A stretch of 53,336 bases of DNA from a bacterium (lineage in GTDB: Bacteria > Campylobacterota > Campylobacteria > Campylobacterales > Sulfurimonadaceae). Each line of letters opens with the position of its first letter. Within the stretch, counting starts at the first letter, position 1. A program made the position numbers and the translations under genes. Under the pieces are notes generated by a model. The model was not told the DNA's origin. It saw nothing but the letters and a program-made list of their open reading frames with translations, and did not search any database. The stretch lies in assembly GCA_018825665.1 (NCBI GenBank), contig JAHJEG010000021.1, positions 1-53,336 on the forward strand, in the 5' to 3' direction. Below are positions 23,159 to 32,971 of this stretch, in pieces.

Positions 23159-25755
23159 ATTTTTTCCTCTTGTTTTGGTATAGTAAACACAAAAGTCGTA
23201 CCACGGTTTTTATCGGTTTGGATAGAGATGCTGCCGCCGATCTTATCGAGTTCTGTTTTGACCGCACTCATTCCAACTCCCCGTCCTGATATATCTGTTG
23301 CTTTGTCCTTTGTCGAAAACTGCTTACTGAAAATAAGCTCATATACGGCATCATCACTCAAAGAGTGAATAGCTTCTTCGCTTAGTATCTTTTTCTTGAG
23401 AGCTTTTTGTAAAACTTTTTCTTTATCTATTCCTGCACCATCATCTGAGATTGTGATTTTGATTATACCGTCTGTTTGCTCAAAACTGCAAGAAATCGTC
23501 CCTTTTGGTTTTTTTGAGTTTTTTATTCTTGTCTTAGGCGTTTCAATGCCATGGTCTATCGCATTTCTAAAAACATGTATCAGTGTTTTTAGAAATGGCT
23601 TGACTTCGTCTGCTACGGCTACAGTCTGCTCCCCGGATATCTCGAAGGGATAGACGTCTTTTTTTAATCTGTGGGCAAGGTCTTCTACGAGCGAAGGGTA
23701 GTGTTTGAGAAGATAATATAATTTTTGCTTGGACAAATCGGATATCTGCATCATTATTTTTTTTGCCTCAGAAGTATCCAGATGAGCTTCTTGAAAGAGG
23801 GTGTGGATTTTTCTTTCCAATCCTTTAATCACCGAGAGCTCTATTTTTACAAAATGATTGGAATGAAAAAATTCTTCTCCCAAAATATTTTTGATTATTT
23901 TGAGTTCTTTTTGTATATTGGAATCAAAATCGGTAGTGTGCAAAAAGGAAAGCAGTTTTTCATTTGAGGGATCCTCCTCTTTTATCATTTCGGAGAGGGA
24001 ATTTTCAATAGAATGCAAAAAGGAGACAACATTATTCACATAGAGTTGCGAGAAGGAGCCTTTAAAGGTATGAATATACATATAGATATCATTAATATTG
24101 TGAAGAGCTTCTCTGTCTTTGTCAATATATTTTTCATAGGTATGTATAAACTCCTCATAATCAGTTTTGGTATCAAAAAAAGTATCACCTTGTGTCACAA
24201 TCTCTACAATCATCTTTAAAGTTTCCTGCTCTTTTTTGATCTTGCTTTCAAGTTTTTTTTGTGCTGTCACGTTTGTGATGATAAGCATCAGTTTACTCTC
24301 GCCAAATAATTTATATTCCAGTTTGAGGGCTCTTTTGTTGAGTATCACCTCTATAGGGAGCAAGGAGAGAAGCGATTTTTTTATGGTGTAGTCGCTTATC
24401 TCTTTTATATCAAGTATCGTGCTTTTGAAAAAGAGTTTTTTGGTCGGATCGCTAAAGAGCAGGTCCACTATATCGCTGCCTGCAATCTTCTTGCCCAGAA
24501 GTCTATGGCATTCTGCGGAATATTCATCATCGACGATAAAATCGCATCCAAAAGACAAAAAGCCCTGACCTGCATTATTTAAAAGTGCCGCAATCTCTTT
24601 TGTCTTTTCGTCAACCTCATGCTCAAGGTTTTCATTGAGATGATAAATGTCTTCATGAAGCTTTGCGCTTACGGCCATATTTTCTCTAAGGGAATTGGCC
24701 ATTTTTCCAAATTCATCATCGGTAACAATTTCAATACAATGTCTGTGGTCCGTTTTTCCCTGCAGGAATAAAAAGAAGTTCAGCAGATTCTCTTCAAATA
24801 TTTTGAGCGGTTTTGTTATAAGTATGCGCACAGCCAGTACGACCACGAATGTAGTGACAAGCGCCATCACCAGAATACCAAAAAGGGAGATATAAATCAA
24901 AAGTTGTGATTTATCTATCACGCTGTTTACTAAAAAGAGAGGCTTTGCCAAGAGGATGATGCCCAGCTCCTTGTTTTGAAAGTTTTTCACTTTCGCATAT
25001 GTGTAAAAGTATTTTGTGTCCAGAAGATAGCGGTTTTTTAAGAGCTGTTTTATATCTATACTTTTGGCACTCTTTAAAAAATCTTGATTTAAAAATTTTT
25101 GTGAGATGGTATAGTCTTGGAACTTTTTATTATTATCGGATGTCGGTGCATCCATGAGAAGCAAAAACCCTGTTCCGGTTTCATCAAAATATTTTGCGAC
25201 AGAGCTTAGTTCCTGAATGAACTCCAAAGAACCGAGATACTGTGCCTTGTCTGTGATGAGGGGTGTGATGGCTCTTAAAAGAAGAGCGGATTGATATGAT
25301 TCAAAAGAGACGATAGGTGCAAGTGTCGTTTGCACGGAGACCAAAGATGCCCTCGAGGAGCCTGAAGCGTCTTCTTCGGTTTTCACGGTTTTCAAAAATG
25401 GGGTATTGTCTTTTGTGTAGAGTTGAATTTGTACATCTTTAAACTCTGTATGTTTTTGCAGGGTATCTGTTATCTCTTCAAGAGAACGCACGGCATCCTT
25501 TTGCTGCTCTGTCTGCAGAGCGCTCTTGAGTCTTTGGTCATTCGCTATTGCAATGGCATTCGTGAGACCTATGCGCATTTTAAAGTTTATCTTCTCATCG
25601 GAACTTTCTATAAGTTCTTTGGCTGTATTTTTGTATATGTCTTGTTTTATTTGCTCTGCATACCAGGAAAGAACAAAAAAAGAGGTAACCAGAGATGCCA
25701 GAGATATTCCGATTATAGCAATATTTAATTTAGTGCTGACGGATAAAAATTTCAA
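23155..25755 (-). CDS. Membrane-bound CheA-like kinase: sensor, HAMP, PAS, Hpt, HATPase
   Basis: Positions below count from the ATG at 25788; I prefer a TTG at 25755 with AAGG six bases upstream (residue 12). Membrane segments lie at about 20-44 and 297-322, enclosing a periplasmic cache-like sensor. A HAMP-like linker, coiled coil and PAS domain (about 400-505) follow. An Hpt-type helix bundle has His573 in YIHTFKGSF. A CheA-type ATPase follows, with the N box HVFRNAIDHG (739-748), DDGAGID (782-788) and GRGVGMSAV (835-843). There is no CheW-binding domain and no P2, so it does not look like an MCP-linked CheA. It heads an operon with CheX, CheY and a diguanylate cyclase. Confidence 0.85.
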   Translation of the reverse strand: MKFLSVSTKLNIAIIGISLASLVTSFFVLSWYAEQIKQDIYKNTAKELIESSDEKINFKMRIGLTNAIAIANDQRLKSALQTEQQKDAVRSLEEITDTLQKHTEFKDVQIQLYTKDNTPFLKTVKTEEDASGSSRASLVSVQTTLAPIVSFESYQSALLLRAITPLITDKAQYLGSLEFIQELSSVAKYFDETGTGFLLLMDAPTSDNNKKFQDYTISQKFLNQDFLKSAKSIDIKQLLKNRYLLDTKYFYTYAKVKNFQNKELGIILLAKPLFLVNSVIDKSQLLIYISLFGILVMALVTTFVVVLAVRILITKPLKIFEENLLNFFLFLQGKTDHRHCIEIVTDDEFGKMANSLRENMAVSAKLHEDIYHLNENLEHEVDEKTKEIAALLNNAGQGFLSFGCDFIVDDEYSAECHRLLGKKIAGSDIVDLLFSDPTKKLFFKSTILDIKEISDYTIKKSLLSLLPIEVILNKRALKLEYKLFGESKLMLIITNVTAQKKLESKIKKEQETLKMIVEIVTQGDTFFDTKTDYEEFIHTYEKYIDKDREALHNINDIYMYIHTFKGSFSQLYVNNVVSFLHSIENSLSEMIKEEDPSNEKLLSFLHTTDFDSNIQKELKIIKNILGEEFFHSNHFVKIELSVIKGLERKIHTLFQEAHLDTSEAKKIMMQISDLSKQKLYYLLKHYPSLVEDLAHRLKKDVYPFEISGEQTVAVADEVKPFLKTLIHVFRNAIDHGIETPKTRIKNSKKPKGTISCSFEQTDGIIKITISDDGAGIDKEKVLQKALKKKILSEEAIHSLSDDAVYELIFSKQFSTKDKATDISGRGVGMSAVKTELDKIGGSISIQTDKNRGTTFVFTIPKQEEKI

Positions 25756-25830
25756 ATAAAACCTTAAATAAATAAATAAAAACACCATAATATCATAAAG
25801 AGGTGTTATTTTAGTAAGTTTTGAAATTAT

Positions 25831-26334
25831 TTATACTGTGTATTTTAAAGCTTTTTTCGTAAATTCGGTCGAACAGAAGAACAAAGCCGTAAATAGAGGG
25901 TTAAGTTTTACATACTCATCCTCAATGGTTTCAAATATCTTGAAACTAAAGCCCCCTCCGTCTTGCGGATTTTTCGGTGTCACTACAAACTCAATCGGGG
26001 CTAAAGCCCGCACCACATTTATAATCTTCTTTTTCTTTTTTTCACTCTCGGTCGAGAGGATATTAAAATCCGGATTTTCTGAACTTTTGTGGGAGAGCAA
26101 GATCTCTTCTAAAACCATGAGTTTGTCTTTGAAGACTATTTTATTCCATTTGATGACCGTATTATCGGAATGCACCTGGCATTTATTGCTGGTTAGAGGA
26201 TGAGGTTTTGTTGCTCTTAGAGCTTCTACCAAACCTAGAATAAAGTTTGCCCCTCCGATAGTGTCGGCTGATTTTGCAATAAGCAGATGTATCAATCCTT
26301 TTGTTTCGTCGTTTTGTTTGTTAAAGTTACACAT
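25831..26334 (-). CDS. Conserved-looking protein of unknown function
   Basis: I do not recognise this 167-residue protein. It has no signal peptide or membrane segment. A Lys-run (SEKKKKKIINV) occurs near the middle, followed by beta-rich sequence ending CSTEFTKKALKYTV. The start FNKQNDETKGLIHLLIAKSADTIGGA is helical. It lies in the same direction as the upstream-located kinase operon but has its own spacing of about 75 bases. No function is suggested by its context. Confidence 0.6.
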   Translation of the reverse strand: MCNFNKQNDETKGLIHLLIAKSADTIGGANFILGLVEALRATKPHPLTSNKCQVHSDNTVIKWNKIVFKDKLMVLEEILLSHKSSENPDFNILSTESEKKKKKIINVVRALAPIEFVVTPKNPQDGGGFSFKIFETIEDEYVKLNPLFTALFFCSTEFTKKALKYTV

Positions 26335-26469
26335 GTGTCAGCCTCTTTAAGGTTATATGGGTGCAATTATACCCGTTTTATATGCTTCTGCTATTCTTAA
26401 AGTAAATTGTATGTCAGTTTCATTTAAGCATATCGTAATAACAAAGCTAATATGATGTCAGAACTAAAA

Positions 26470-27739
<1,270 letters not shown>

Positions 27740-27791
27740 GGACTTAATGATGGCACCTGTTTGTTTGGTTGGAACCGGGTGTTAGAGTAGA

Positions 27792-27840
27792 CAAAGGAAT
27801 CATTTCCTTTGCCGTGACAAAAACAGGGGAAAAGCTTCCC
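27792..27840 (+). repeat. Two tandem hairpins between nifS and nifU
   Basis: CAAAGGAA-TCAT-TTCCTTTG (27792-27811) and GGGAA-AAGC-TTCCC (27827-27840) are perfect small stems in the nifS-nifU gap. Neither has a T-run. They could stabilise or process the shared message and set the NifS to NifU ratio. That role is inferred. Confidence 0.5.
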
Positions 27841-27873
27841 TTGATCTTATAAAATAGAATAAAGGAAAATATT

Positions 27874-28848
27874 ATGGCAAAAGCTGATATGTTAGGAGCA
27901 TCTCTTTGGGATGCTTATTCGAATAAAGTAACTACACTCATGAATAATCCTCAGCATCAGGGTGAGATCTTTGAAGCAGAGGCAGAGGCTCGCGGCAATA
28001 AGCTTATCGTAGCTGATTTTGGAGCGGAGTCTTGCGGGGATGCCGTTCGTCTTTACTGGGAAATAGATCCAAGCAACGACAAAATCGTTAACTCAAAGTT
28101 CAAATCTTTCGGTTGCGGTACGGCTATCGCATCTTCGGATGTTATGACCGAGCTTTGTATCGGCAAAACGGTCGATGAGGCTGTAAAGATCACAAATATC
28201 GATGTTGAGATGGCGCTTCGCGATACTCCGGATGTTCCTGCCGTTCCGCCTCAAAAAATGCACTGTTCCGTTATGGCCTACGATGTTATCAAAAAAGCCG
28301 CAGGACTCTATAAGGGTGTGGATGCGTCTACTTTTGAGACTGAGATTATCGTTTGTGAATGTGCGCGCGTAAGCCTGGGTACACTGCAGGAGGTTATCAA
28401 ACTCAACGACCTGAAAACCGTTGAGCAGATTACGGACTACACAAAAGCCGGCGGTTTTTGTAAGTCTTGTATCAAGCCGGGCGGGCATGAGGCAAGAGAA
28501 TGGTATCTTGTTGATATTTTGGCAAATACCCACAAAGAGATGGACGAAGAGAAGATGAAAGCTGCTGCGGATGCAGGTGCAGCCGGTAATTTTGAGGCTA
28601 TGACACTTGTACAGCAGATTAAAGCCGTAGATGCCGTTGTAGATGAGAATGTTCGCCAGTTCTTGATTATGGACGGCGGGAACATGGAAGTTATCGACAT
28701 CAAAAAAGGTGACGATTATATCGATATCTATATCCGTTATCTGGGTGCCTGCAACGGTTGTGCTTCTTCATCGACAGGGACACTTTATGCGATTGAAGCA
28801 ACTTTGAAAGAAAAACTTTCTTCTAAAATCCGCGTTTTACCTATATAA
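27874..28848 (+). CDS. nifU: Three-domain NifU Fe-S scaffold
   Basis: This 324-residue scaffold protein has an IscU-like domain (about 10-135) with Cys54, Cys81 and Cys131. A Bfd-type [2Fe-2S] domain follows (CECARV near 161-166, FCKSC near 195-199). The C-terminal Nfu domain has CNGC (LGACNGCASS). This full three-domain form is typical of Campylobacterota. It receives sulfur from NifS. AAGGA precedes the ATG. A GC-rich hairpin follows the stop. Confidence 0.95.
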   Translation: MAKADMLGASLWDAYSNKVTTLMNNPQHQGEIFEAEAEARGNKLIVADFGAESCGDAVRLYWEIDPSNDKIVNSKFKSFGCGTAIASSDVMTELCIGKTVDEAVKITNIDVEMALRDTPDVPAVPPQKMHCSVMAYDVIKKAAGLYKGVDASTFETEIIVCECARVSLGTLQEVIKLNDLKTVEQITDYTKAGGFCKSCIKPGGHEAREWYLVDILANTHKEMDEEKMKAAADAGAAGNFEAMTLVQQIKAVDAVVDENVRQFLIMDGGNMEVIDIKKGDDYIDIYIRYLGACNGCASSSTGTLYAIEATLKEKLSSKIRVLPI

Positions 28849-28875
28849 ATAATTATTCTATCCATCCTCATGCGC

Positions 28876-28895
28876 CACACCTCCGGAGAGGTGTG
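28876..28895. terminator. GC-rich hairpin after nifU
   Basis: CACACCTC (28876-28883) and GAGGTGTG (28888-28895) form a perfect 8-bp stem with loop CGGA, flanked by CCTC/GAGG that could lengthen it. It lies 28 bases past nifU. There is no T-run, so termination or 3'-end protection is only probable. Confidence 0.55.
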
Positions 28896-28996
28896 ACGAG
28901 GAGGGCGATACTCTTATTCCATCTTATTTTCTCTTATGAACTGCACACAAAACCCAAAAATATGGTTACAATGCCAAATTCATATTAGGTCGGTAA

Positions 28997-29635
28997 ATGG
29001 CTCAGGAACTCTACTCTAAAATCACGGATGCATTGGTTGAGGACGGATATATAATCATTCCACATGCCATCAGCAAAGAACTTTCAAAAAATCTTTTATC
29101 CACGGCAAAAAAAATCAAACGCTTTAAGAGAGCCGGAATATCCAATGCTTCAAATGTTCATATAGATTCAAATGTAAGAAGAGACAAGATACATTGGCTC
29201 GATTATGACAACGGCGGAGTCCAGAGTGAATTTTTGGACTTGACAAAAGGCTTGCAGCAGTATCTCAACCGTGAGTTATTTCTCGGACTTACTTACTATG
29301 AAGCCCACTTTGCCCTGTATGAAGAGGATGCTTTTTATGAAACGCATCTGGATGCCTTTGCCGGATCACGCAACCGCACGGTGACGACTGTGTATTATTT
29401 GAATGAGAATTGGGAACAAGGGGATGGCGGCGAGCTTGTCATCTATGATGAAAATAACAGCTATTTAACAACAGTGGCTCCACATGCCGATACCCTTGTT
29501 GTATTTTTGAGTGACAAATTTCCGCATGAAGTGTTGCCGACTAAAAAGAAACGCCACTCCATAGCCGGATGGTTCAGAGTGGATAAAAGGGCGGGGATAC
29601 CTCTTCCTCTGGAGGCTCTTACCTCTTTGGACTAG
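28997..29635 (+). CDS. 2-oxoglutarate/Fe(II)-dependent oxygenase, prolyl-4-hydroxylase-like
   Basis: This 212-residue cytoplasmic protein has the double-stranded beta-helix ligand set: His117-x-Asp119 (YETHLDAF), His177 (KFPHEVLP) and Arg187 (KRHSIAGWFR) for 2-oxoglutarate. It belongs to the 2OG-FeII_Oxy_3/P4H-like group. The substrate, perhaps a protein Pro or a small molecule, is unknown. It carries two CCACATGCC copies (29060-29068 and 29480-29488), both read as Pro-His-Ala. It stands alone, with AGGT-type spacing before the ATG. Confidence 0.88.
   Translation: MAQELYSKITDALVEDGYIIIPHAISKELSKNLLSTAKKIKRFKRAGISNASNVHIDSNVRRDKIHWLDYDNGGVQSEFLDLTKGLQQYLNRELFLGLTYYEAHFALYEEDAFYETHLDAFAGSRNRTVTTVYYLNENWEQGDGGELVIYDENNSYLTTVAPHADTLVVFLSDKFPHEVLPTKKKRHSIAGWFRVDKRAGIPLPLEALTSLD
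29060..29068 (+). repeat. Intragenic CCACATGCC copy, first in the 2OG oxygenase gene
   Basis: Reads Pro-His-Ala; start of a dense run of seven copies in 4.1 kb. Confidence 0.9.
29480..29488 (+). repeat. Intragenic CCACATGCC copy, second in the 2OG oxygenase gene
   Basis: Reads Pro-His-Ala. Confidence 0.9.
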
Positions 29636-29664
29636 GGATTGAGAAGCTCTTTGTGCAGGAAGTG

Positions 29665-29913
29665 CTAGTTTGTACCGGCAGGCTCTTTTGGCAGATACAT
29701 AAAATGCACAAAACACATCCACTCTCTGGAATCGGACTTCTCGCATAGGCACCCTACATCGATATCTTTTACGTCATAGTTTTCTTTGGCCGTTTTTTTT
29801 GCAAGCGCACAGGCATCTCTTTTTTCTATATTGGAGCCTCTCTCAAGACCTTGTATCAGGGCTGTTTGGGCAAAAAGAAGGGTGGATAAGGTGAGTAGGA
29901 TTAGTTTTTTCAT
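29665..29913 (-). CDS. Small secreted Cys-containing protein
   Basis: This 82-residue protein has a clear Sec signal (MKKLILLTLSTLLFAQTA). The mature part of about 65 residues has four cysteines (DACALAK, DVGCLCEK, EWMCFVH), probably two disulfides. I do not recognise the family. It diverges from the CitE-like gene with about 37 bases between the two start codons. Confidence 0.7.
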   Translation of the reverse strand: MKKLILLTLSTLLFAQTALIQGLERGSNIEKRDACALAKKTAKENYDVKDIDVGCLCEKSDSREWMCFVHFMYLPKEPAGTN

Positions 29914-29950
29914 GGGGTGATTTTACTAGAGAGTTGCTATACTTTTGCTT

Positions 29951-30865
29951 ATGAATAGAATTAACTACATAGAATTAGGTGCAACTCTTTTTGTACCCGC
30001 TACGCATAAAGATCTCTCAAAAATAATCAGCAAAGAAAAATATCCCGATTTAAAAAGTGTGCTCATAGATACGGAAGACGGCATAGATGCTCTAAACTCA
30101 GAGTCACTTCCACATGCCATGGAGCGCATAGAAAATTTGCTGGATACTTGTACAAAGAGCAGGCTTTTGGTATTTATAAGACCAAAAAACACGGATGTCT
30201 TAAAAAAGATGCTCGCCTTAAAGAGTATCCGTAAAATCGACGGATTCATCCTTCCCAAGTTTTCTTTGTCCAATGCACAGGAGTATATGCAAATTTTAAA
30301 AGACACTGAATTCTCAATCATGCCAAGTATTGAGGGGGAAGAACTCTTCAGCCAGAGGCAACTCTTCGAGTTGAGAGATATTCTGCTTCAGCACAAAGAA
30401 AAAATAATCTTGGTCCGTTTTGGGCTTGAAGATATGCTAAGACAGCTGGGGATGAGAAGAGGGTGCGAAGAATCTGTTTTTGATTTTAGTTCGACTTCAA
30501 ACGTACTGGGAAGCTTCATCGCCATTTTTAAAAGCTCGGGCTTTGCCGTAAGCGGCGGCGTATATCCGTGTTTTAGAGATTATGAAGGCTTTTTGAGGGA
30601 TGTGCAAAGAGATTTGAAAGAGGGGCTTTTTTCCAAGACAATCATCCATCCAAACCAGATAGTTCCGACTCACGAGAGCTACAGGGTGACACAAACAGAA
30701 TTTGATGAAGCTGTCGAGATATATACGAGCAAAGAGTCCGTATTTAATCAAAACAAAAAAATGGCAGAAAAGGGTACAATGTTTCCACATGCCACGGAAA
30801 TTATTAAGCGGGCGGAGGTTTACGGGATAAAGCCTTTAGATGCTTTTCCCGTTGACCATACTTGA
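29951..30865 (+). CDS. HpcH/HpaI aldolase / citrate-lyase beta (CitE)-like protein
   Basis: This TIM-barrel lyase of about 304 residues belongs to the CitE-like family. LFVPATHKDL at the start, IDTEDGIDAL (about 40-49), VFIRPKN, MPSIEGEELF and the C-terminal KTIIHPNQI fit. It is alone, without CitD/CitF partners, so it is more likely a malyl-CoA or similar lyase-type enzyme or thioesterase. I use the ATG at 29951 over a TTG two codons earlier; no strong ribosome site is seen for either. It carries two motif copies (30110 and 30785). Its 3' end overlaps the convergent cytochrome b gene by 30 bases. Confidence 0.82.
   Translation: MNRINYIELGATLFVPATHKDLSKIISKEKYPDLKSVLIDTEDGIDALNSESLPHAMERIENLLDTCTKSRLLVFIRPKNTDVLKKMLALKSIRKIDGFILPKFSLSNAQEYMQILKDTEFSIMPSIEGEELFSQRQLFELRDILLQHKEKIILVRFGLEDMLRQLGMRRGCEESVFDFSSTSNVLGSFIAIFKSSGFAVSGGVYPCFRDYEGFLRDVQRDLKEGLFSKTIIHPNQIVPTHESYRVTQTEFDEAVEIYTSKESVFNQNKKMAEKGTMFPHATEIIKRAEVYGIKPLDAFPVDHT
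30110..30118 (+). repeat. Intragenic CCACATGCC copy, first in the CitE-like gene
   Basis: Reads Pro-His-Ala. Confidence 0.9.
30785..30793 (+). repeat. Intragenic CCACATGCC copy, second in the CitE-like gene
   Basis: Reads Pro-His-Ala. Confidence 0.9.
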
Positions 30866-31408
30866 GATCAGACCTTTTTCGTCCCTGTTTTCGGCAACAA
30901 TAACACCGAGTATATGAAGCGGTACAAAGTATAGGATTATAGTAAATATCAGTTCATGCAGCTCTTTTATGGTGTGCGCCGTCTCTTTGCTTAGGAGCAG
31001 TTCCTGATAGAAGTGGATAGCCAAACCGCTCAGCGCCATAAAAACAAGCGTGCCATAGATAATATAATAGGAAACATTTACAGCTTTTTTGTGTAGGTCC
31101 AAAGAAGAAAAAGCAGCTTTTTCGCTTTTGTCGAAAAAGAACAGATAAATACGAAACAGGATTAAAAGAACAAGAGCGTATCCCAGAATGATATGCCATT
31201 CCCACATGCCAGCACGAATTGCTTTGGCCAAAACCGCGGCCTGTTCTGTTGTGATTTCGATTTGCATCTGTGCGAGCTGCGTCATGAGTATCTCGGAGTT
31301 GTCCCTCCAGCTGAGAAAAGTTTTTCTTAAAAACACGGTCGCCAGGAGACCCGTAACAATGAGAGCGTTGAGCCAATGCCATATTCTAAAGGCAAGTGAG
31401 TATTTCAT
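30836..31408 (-). CDS. Di-heme cytochrome b561-type membrane protein
   Basis: This 190-residue inner-membrane protein has four helices with histidines placed for two b hemes: RIWHWLNA (His11), EWHIILGYA, and HELIF...PLHILGV near the C terminus. It resembles the cytochrome b subunits of hydrogenases or formate dehydrogenases and CybB. No partner dehydrogenase is adjacent, so its redox partner is unknown. The motif at 31202-31210 is read as Gly-Met-Trp. Confidence 0.85.
   Translation of the reverse strand: MKYSLAFRIWHWLNALIVTGLLATVFLRKTFLSWRDNSEILMTQLAQMQIEITTEQAAVLAKAIRAGMWEWHIILGYALVLLILFRIYLFFFDKSEKAAFSSLDLHKKAVNVSYYIIYGTLVFMALSGLAIHFYQELLLSKETAHTIKELHELIFTIILYFVPLHILGVIVAENRDEKGLISSMVNGKSI
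31202..31210 (+). repeat. Intragenic CCACATGCC copy in the cytochrome b gene
   Basis: Opposite to the gene; in the gene frame it reads Gly-Met-Trp. Confidence 0.9.
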
Positions 31409-31473
31409 AATTAACCTCTATAAAATTATTATGTGCTATTATATCAAAAGAGATAAGAGAGGTTTAATAAACG

Positions 31474-32970
31474 ATGGCCGAACTCAAACAGTTGCGTGAA
31501 GAAGCAAAGGGATTTAGTGTTTTATATGGGGAAAGCAATGATGCACTGAGGACTAATGTCGCAAAACTTTTGGACAAGTTCTTCTCTAACGTCTATTCTG
31601 CCGCTGATGGGATAGAGGGTTTGAGACTCTTTAAAAAACACAGACCCGAGATACTTATAACAGATGTAAAACTGCCAAACCTTCAGGGAATTGAGCTTTG
31701 CAGATACGTAAAAGAAACACTTCCCGACACAAAGATAATCATCCTCTCATCCTGCGATGACAAAGAGTTCCTTTATGAATCTGTGACTCTTGGTATCTTC
31801 AGATACCTGAAAAAACCTGTAAATGTGGCAAATCTTACAGAGGTTTTGCATCTGGCTCTTCAGCAGATACATCGCGACAACGACACGAAGTTCTTTCATG
31901 CAAGTCTAAAAAACATCTTCAATCATCAAAGCTCAATGCTTGTTATGCTGAGAAATGAAAAGATCATTTTGGCAAATCAGTCGTTTTTGAATTTTTTCGG
32001 TGTTGAAAACATTAAGCAGTTTTTGCAGACATACGGAGATATAGGAAACGTATTTTTGGAACATAACGGCTTTTTATATAATAAAGCGGACAGTATGTGG
32101 TTGGACGAGATAAGCCAAAACGAACAAAAACTTTACAATGTAAAAATAAAAGACCACAGCGGCAAAGACAGACACTTCTTTTTCAGTTATCAAAATATTC
32201 CCGAGCAAAGAGAGAGCATGGTCTTGACCTTTGAAGATGTCTCAGGGATGAACCTTCTAAAACTTTTCGATGAAAAAAAAGAGCTGCATCCCGAGGAGGT
32301 GCTCGATGCGAATTCAATCTTTGAATTTTTAAAAGGGATGCAGAGGAACAACACAAAAGTGGGACTGCATAATTATTATAAAGGTCTCAGCATCACGCAT
32401 CATGCCCAAATCATAAATGTCTCCGAAAAAGGGATAACGCTCAAGACGAATAATATGCAGCAAAAAGCGATACAGTATGAAAAAAGGAGTGTTTTGGTAT
32501 CCGAAGCGCTTCCACATGCCGTGGTGTGCAAAAACATCTCTGATTTTAGTTTTGAGACACAGCTTGTAGAGTTTAAAGATGTGAGCTTTGTCACTACCTC
32601 GCCCGTTGCAAGAAAGACCATCAGGCTGGTTCCCGACGAGAAAGACAGAGCTACCCTGTTTTTGAGCAACGGAAGAAAGCAGACGGATATAGTCTTAGAA
32701 GATATCTCTCTGGATGCGCTAAAGATAAGGCTCGATGCCATGCCTGCGGGTTTAAATGACGGGGATGAAGTCACTATCGACATTATTCTGACACTCGACA
32801 AGATGCCTCTCATCATCAACACCAAGGCGGTTCTGTTTCGAAAACAGGAAAACAAATACAGCTACAGTCTTGTGTTTATGTTTAGGTTCGGCCTTGGACA
32901 AAGAGGCGAGATGGTGAAGTATATAACCAAAAGACAGATGAATATAATCAGAGAATTCAAGGGGATGTAA
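31474..32970 (+). CDS. REC-PAS-PilZ signalling protein
   Basis: This 498-residue protein has an N-terminal receiver (about 13-130) with phospho-acceptor Asp64 (ILITDVKLPN) and Lys109 (LKKPVN). Its acidic pocket is reduced (LYGES). A PAS domain follows (about 150-265), then a C-terminal YcgR-like region: a first part with NVSEKGITLK and a PilZ part with RKTIR and EDISLDALKI, where the usual glycine of DxSxxG is Ala. It should respond to phosphorylation and may bind cyclic di-GMP. It sits one base before the ODP gene and ten bases before the sensor gene, so the three form one operon. One motif copy lies at 32512-32520. Confidence 0.82.
   Translation: MAELKQLREEAKGFSVLYGESNDALRTNVAKLLDKFFSNVYSAADGIEGLRLFKKHRPEILITDVKLPNLQGIELCRYVKETLPDTKIIILSSCDDKEFLYESVTLGIFRYLKKPVNVANLTEVLHLALQQIHRDNDTKFFHASLKNIFNHQSSMLVMLRNEKIILANQSFLNFFGVENIKQFLQTYGDIGNVFLEHNGFLYNKADSMWLDEISQNEQKLYNVKIKDHSGKDRHFFFSYQNIPEQRESMVLTFEDVSGMNLLKLFDEKKELHPEEVLDANSIFEFLKGMQRNNTKVGLHNYYKGLSITHHAQIINVSEKGITLKTNNMQQKAIQYEKRSVLVSEALPHAVVCKNISDFSFETQLVEFKDVSFVTTSPVARKTIRLVPDEKDRATLFLSNGRKQTDIVLEDISLDALKIRLDAMPAGLNDGDEVTIDIILTLDKMPLIINTKAVLFRKQENKYSYSLVFMFRFGLGQRGEMVKYITKRQMNIIREFKGM
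32512..32520 (+). repeat. Intragenic CCACATGCC copy in the REC-PAS-PilZ gene
   Basis: Reads Pro-His-Ala. Confidence 0.9.
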
Positions 32971-32971
32971 A

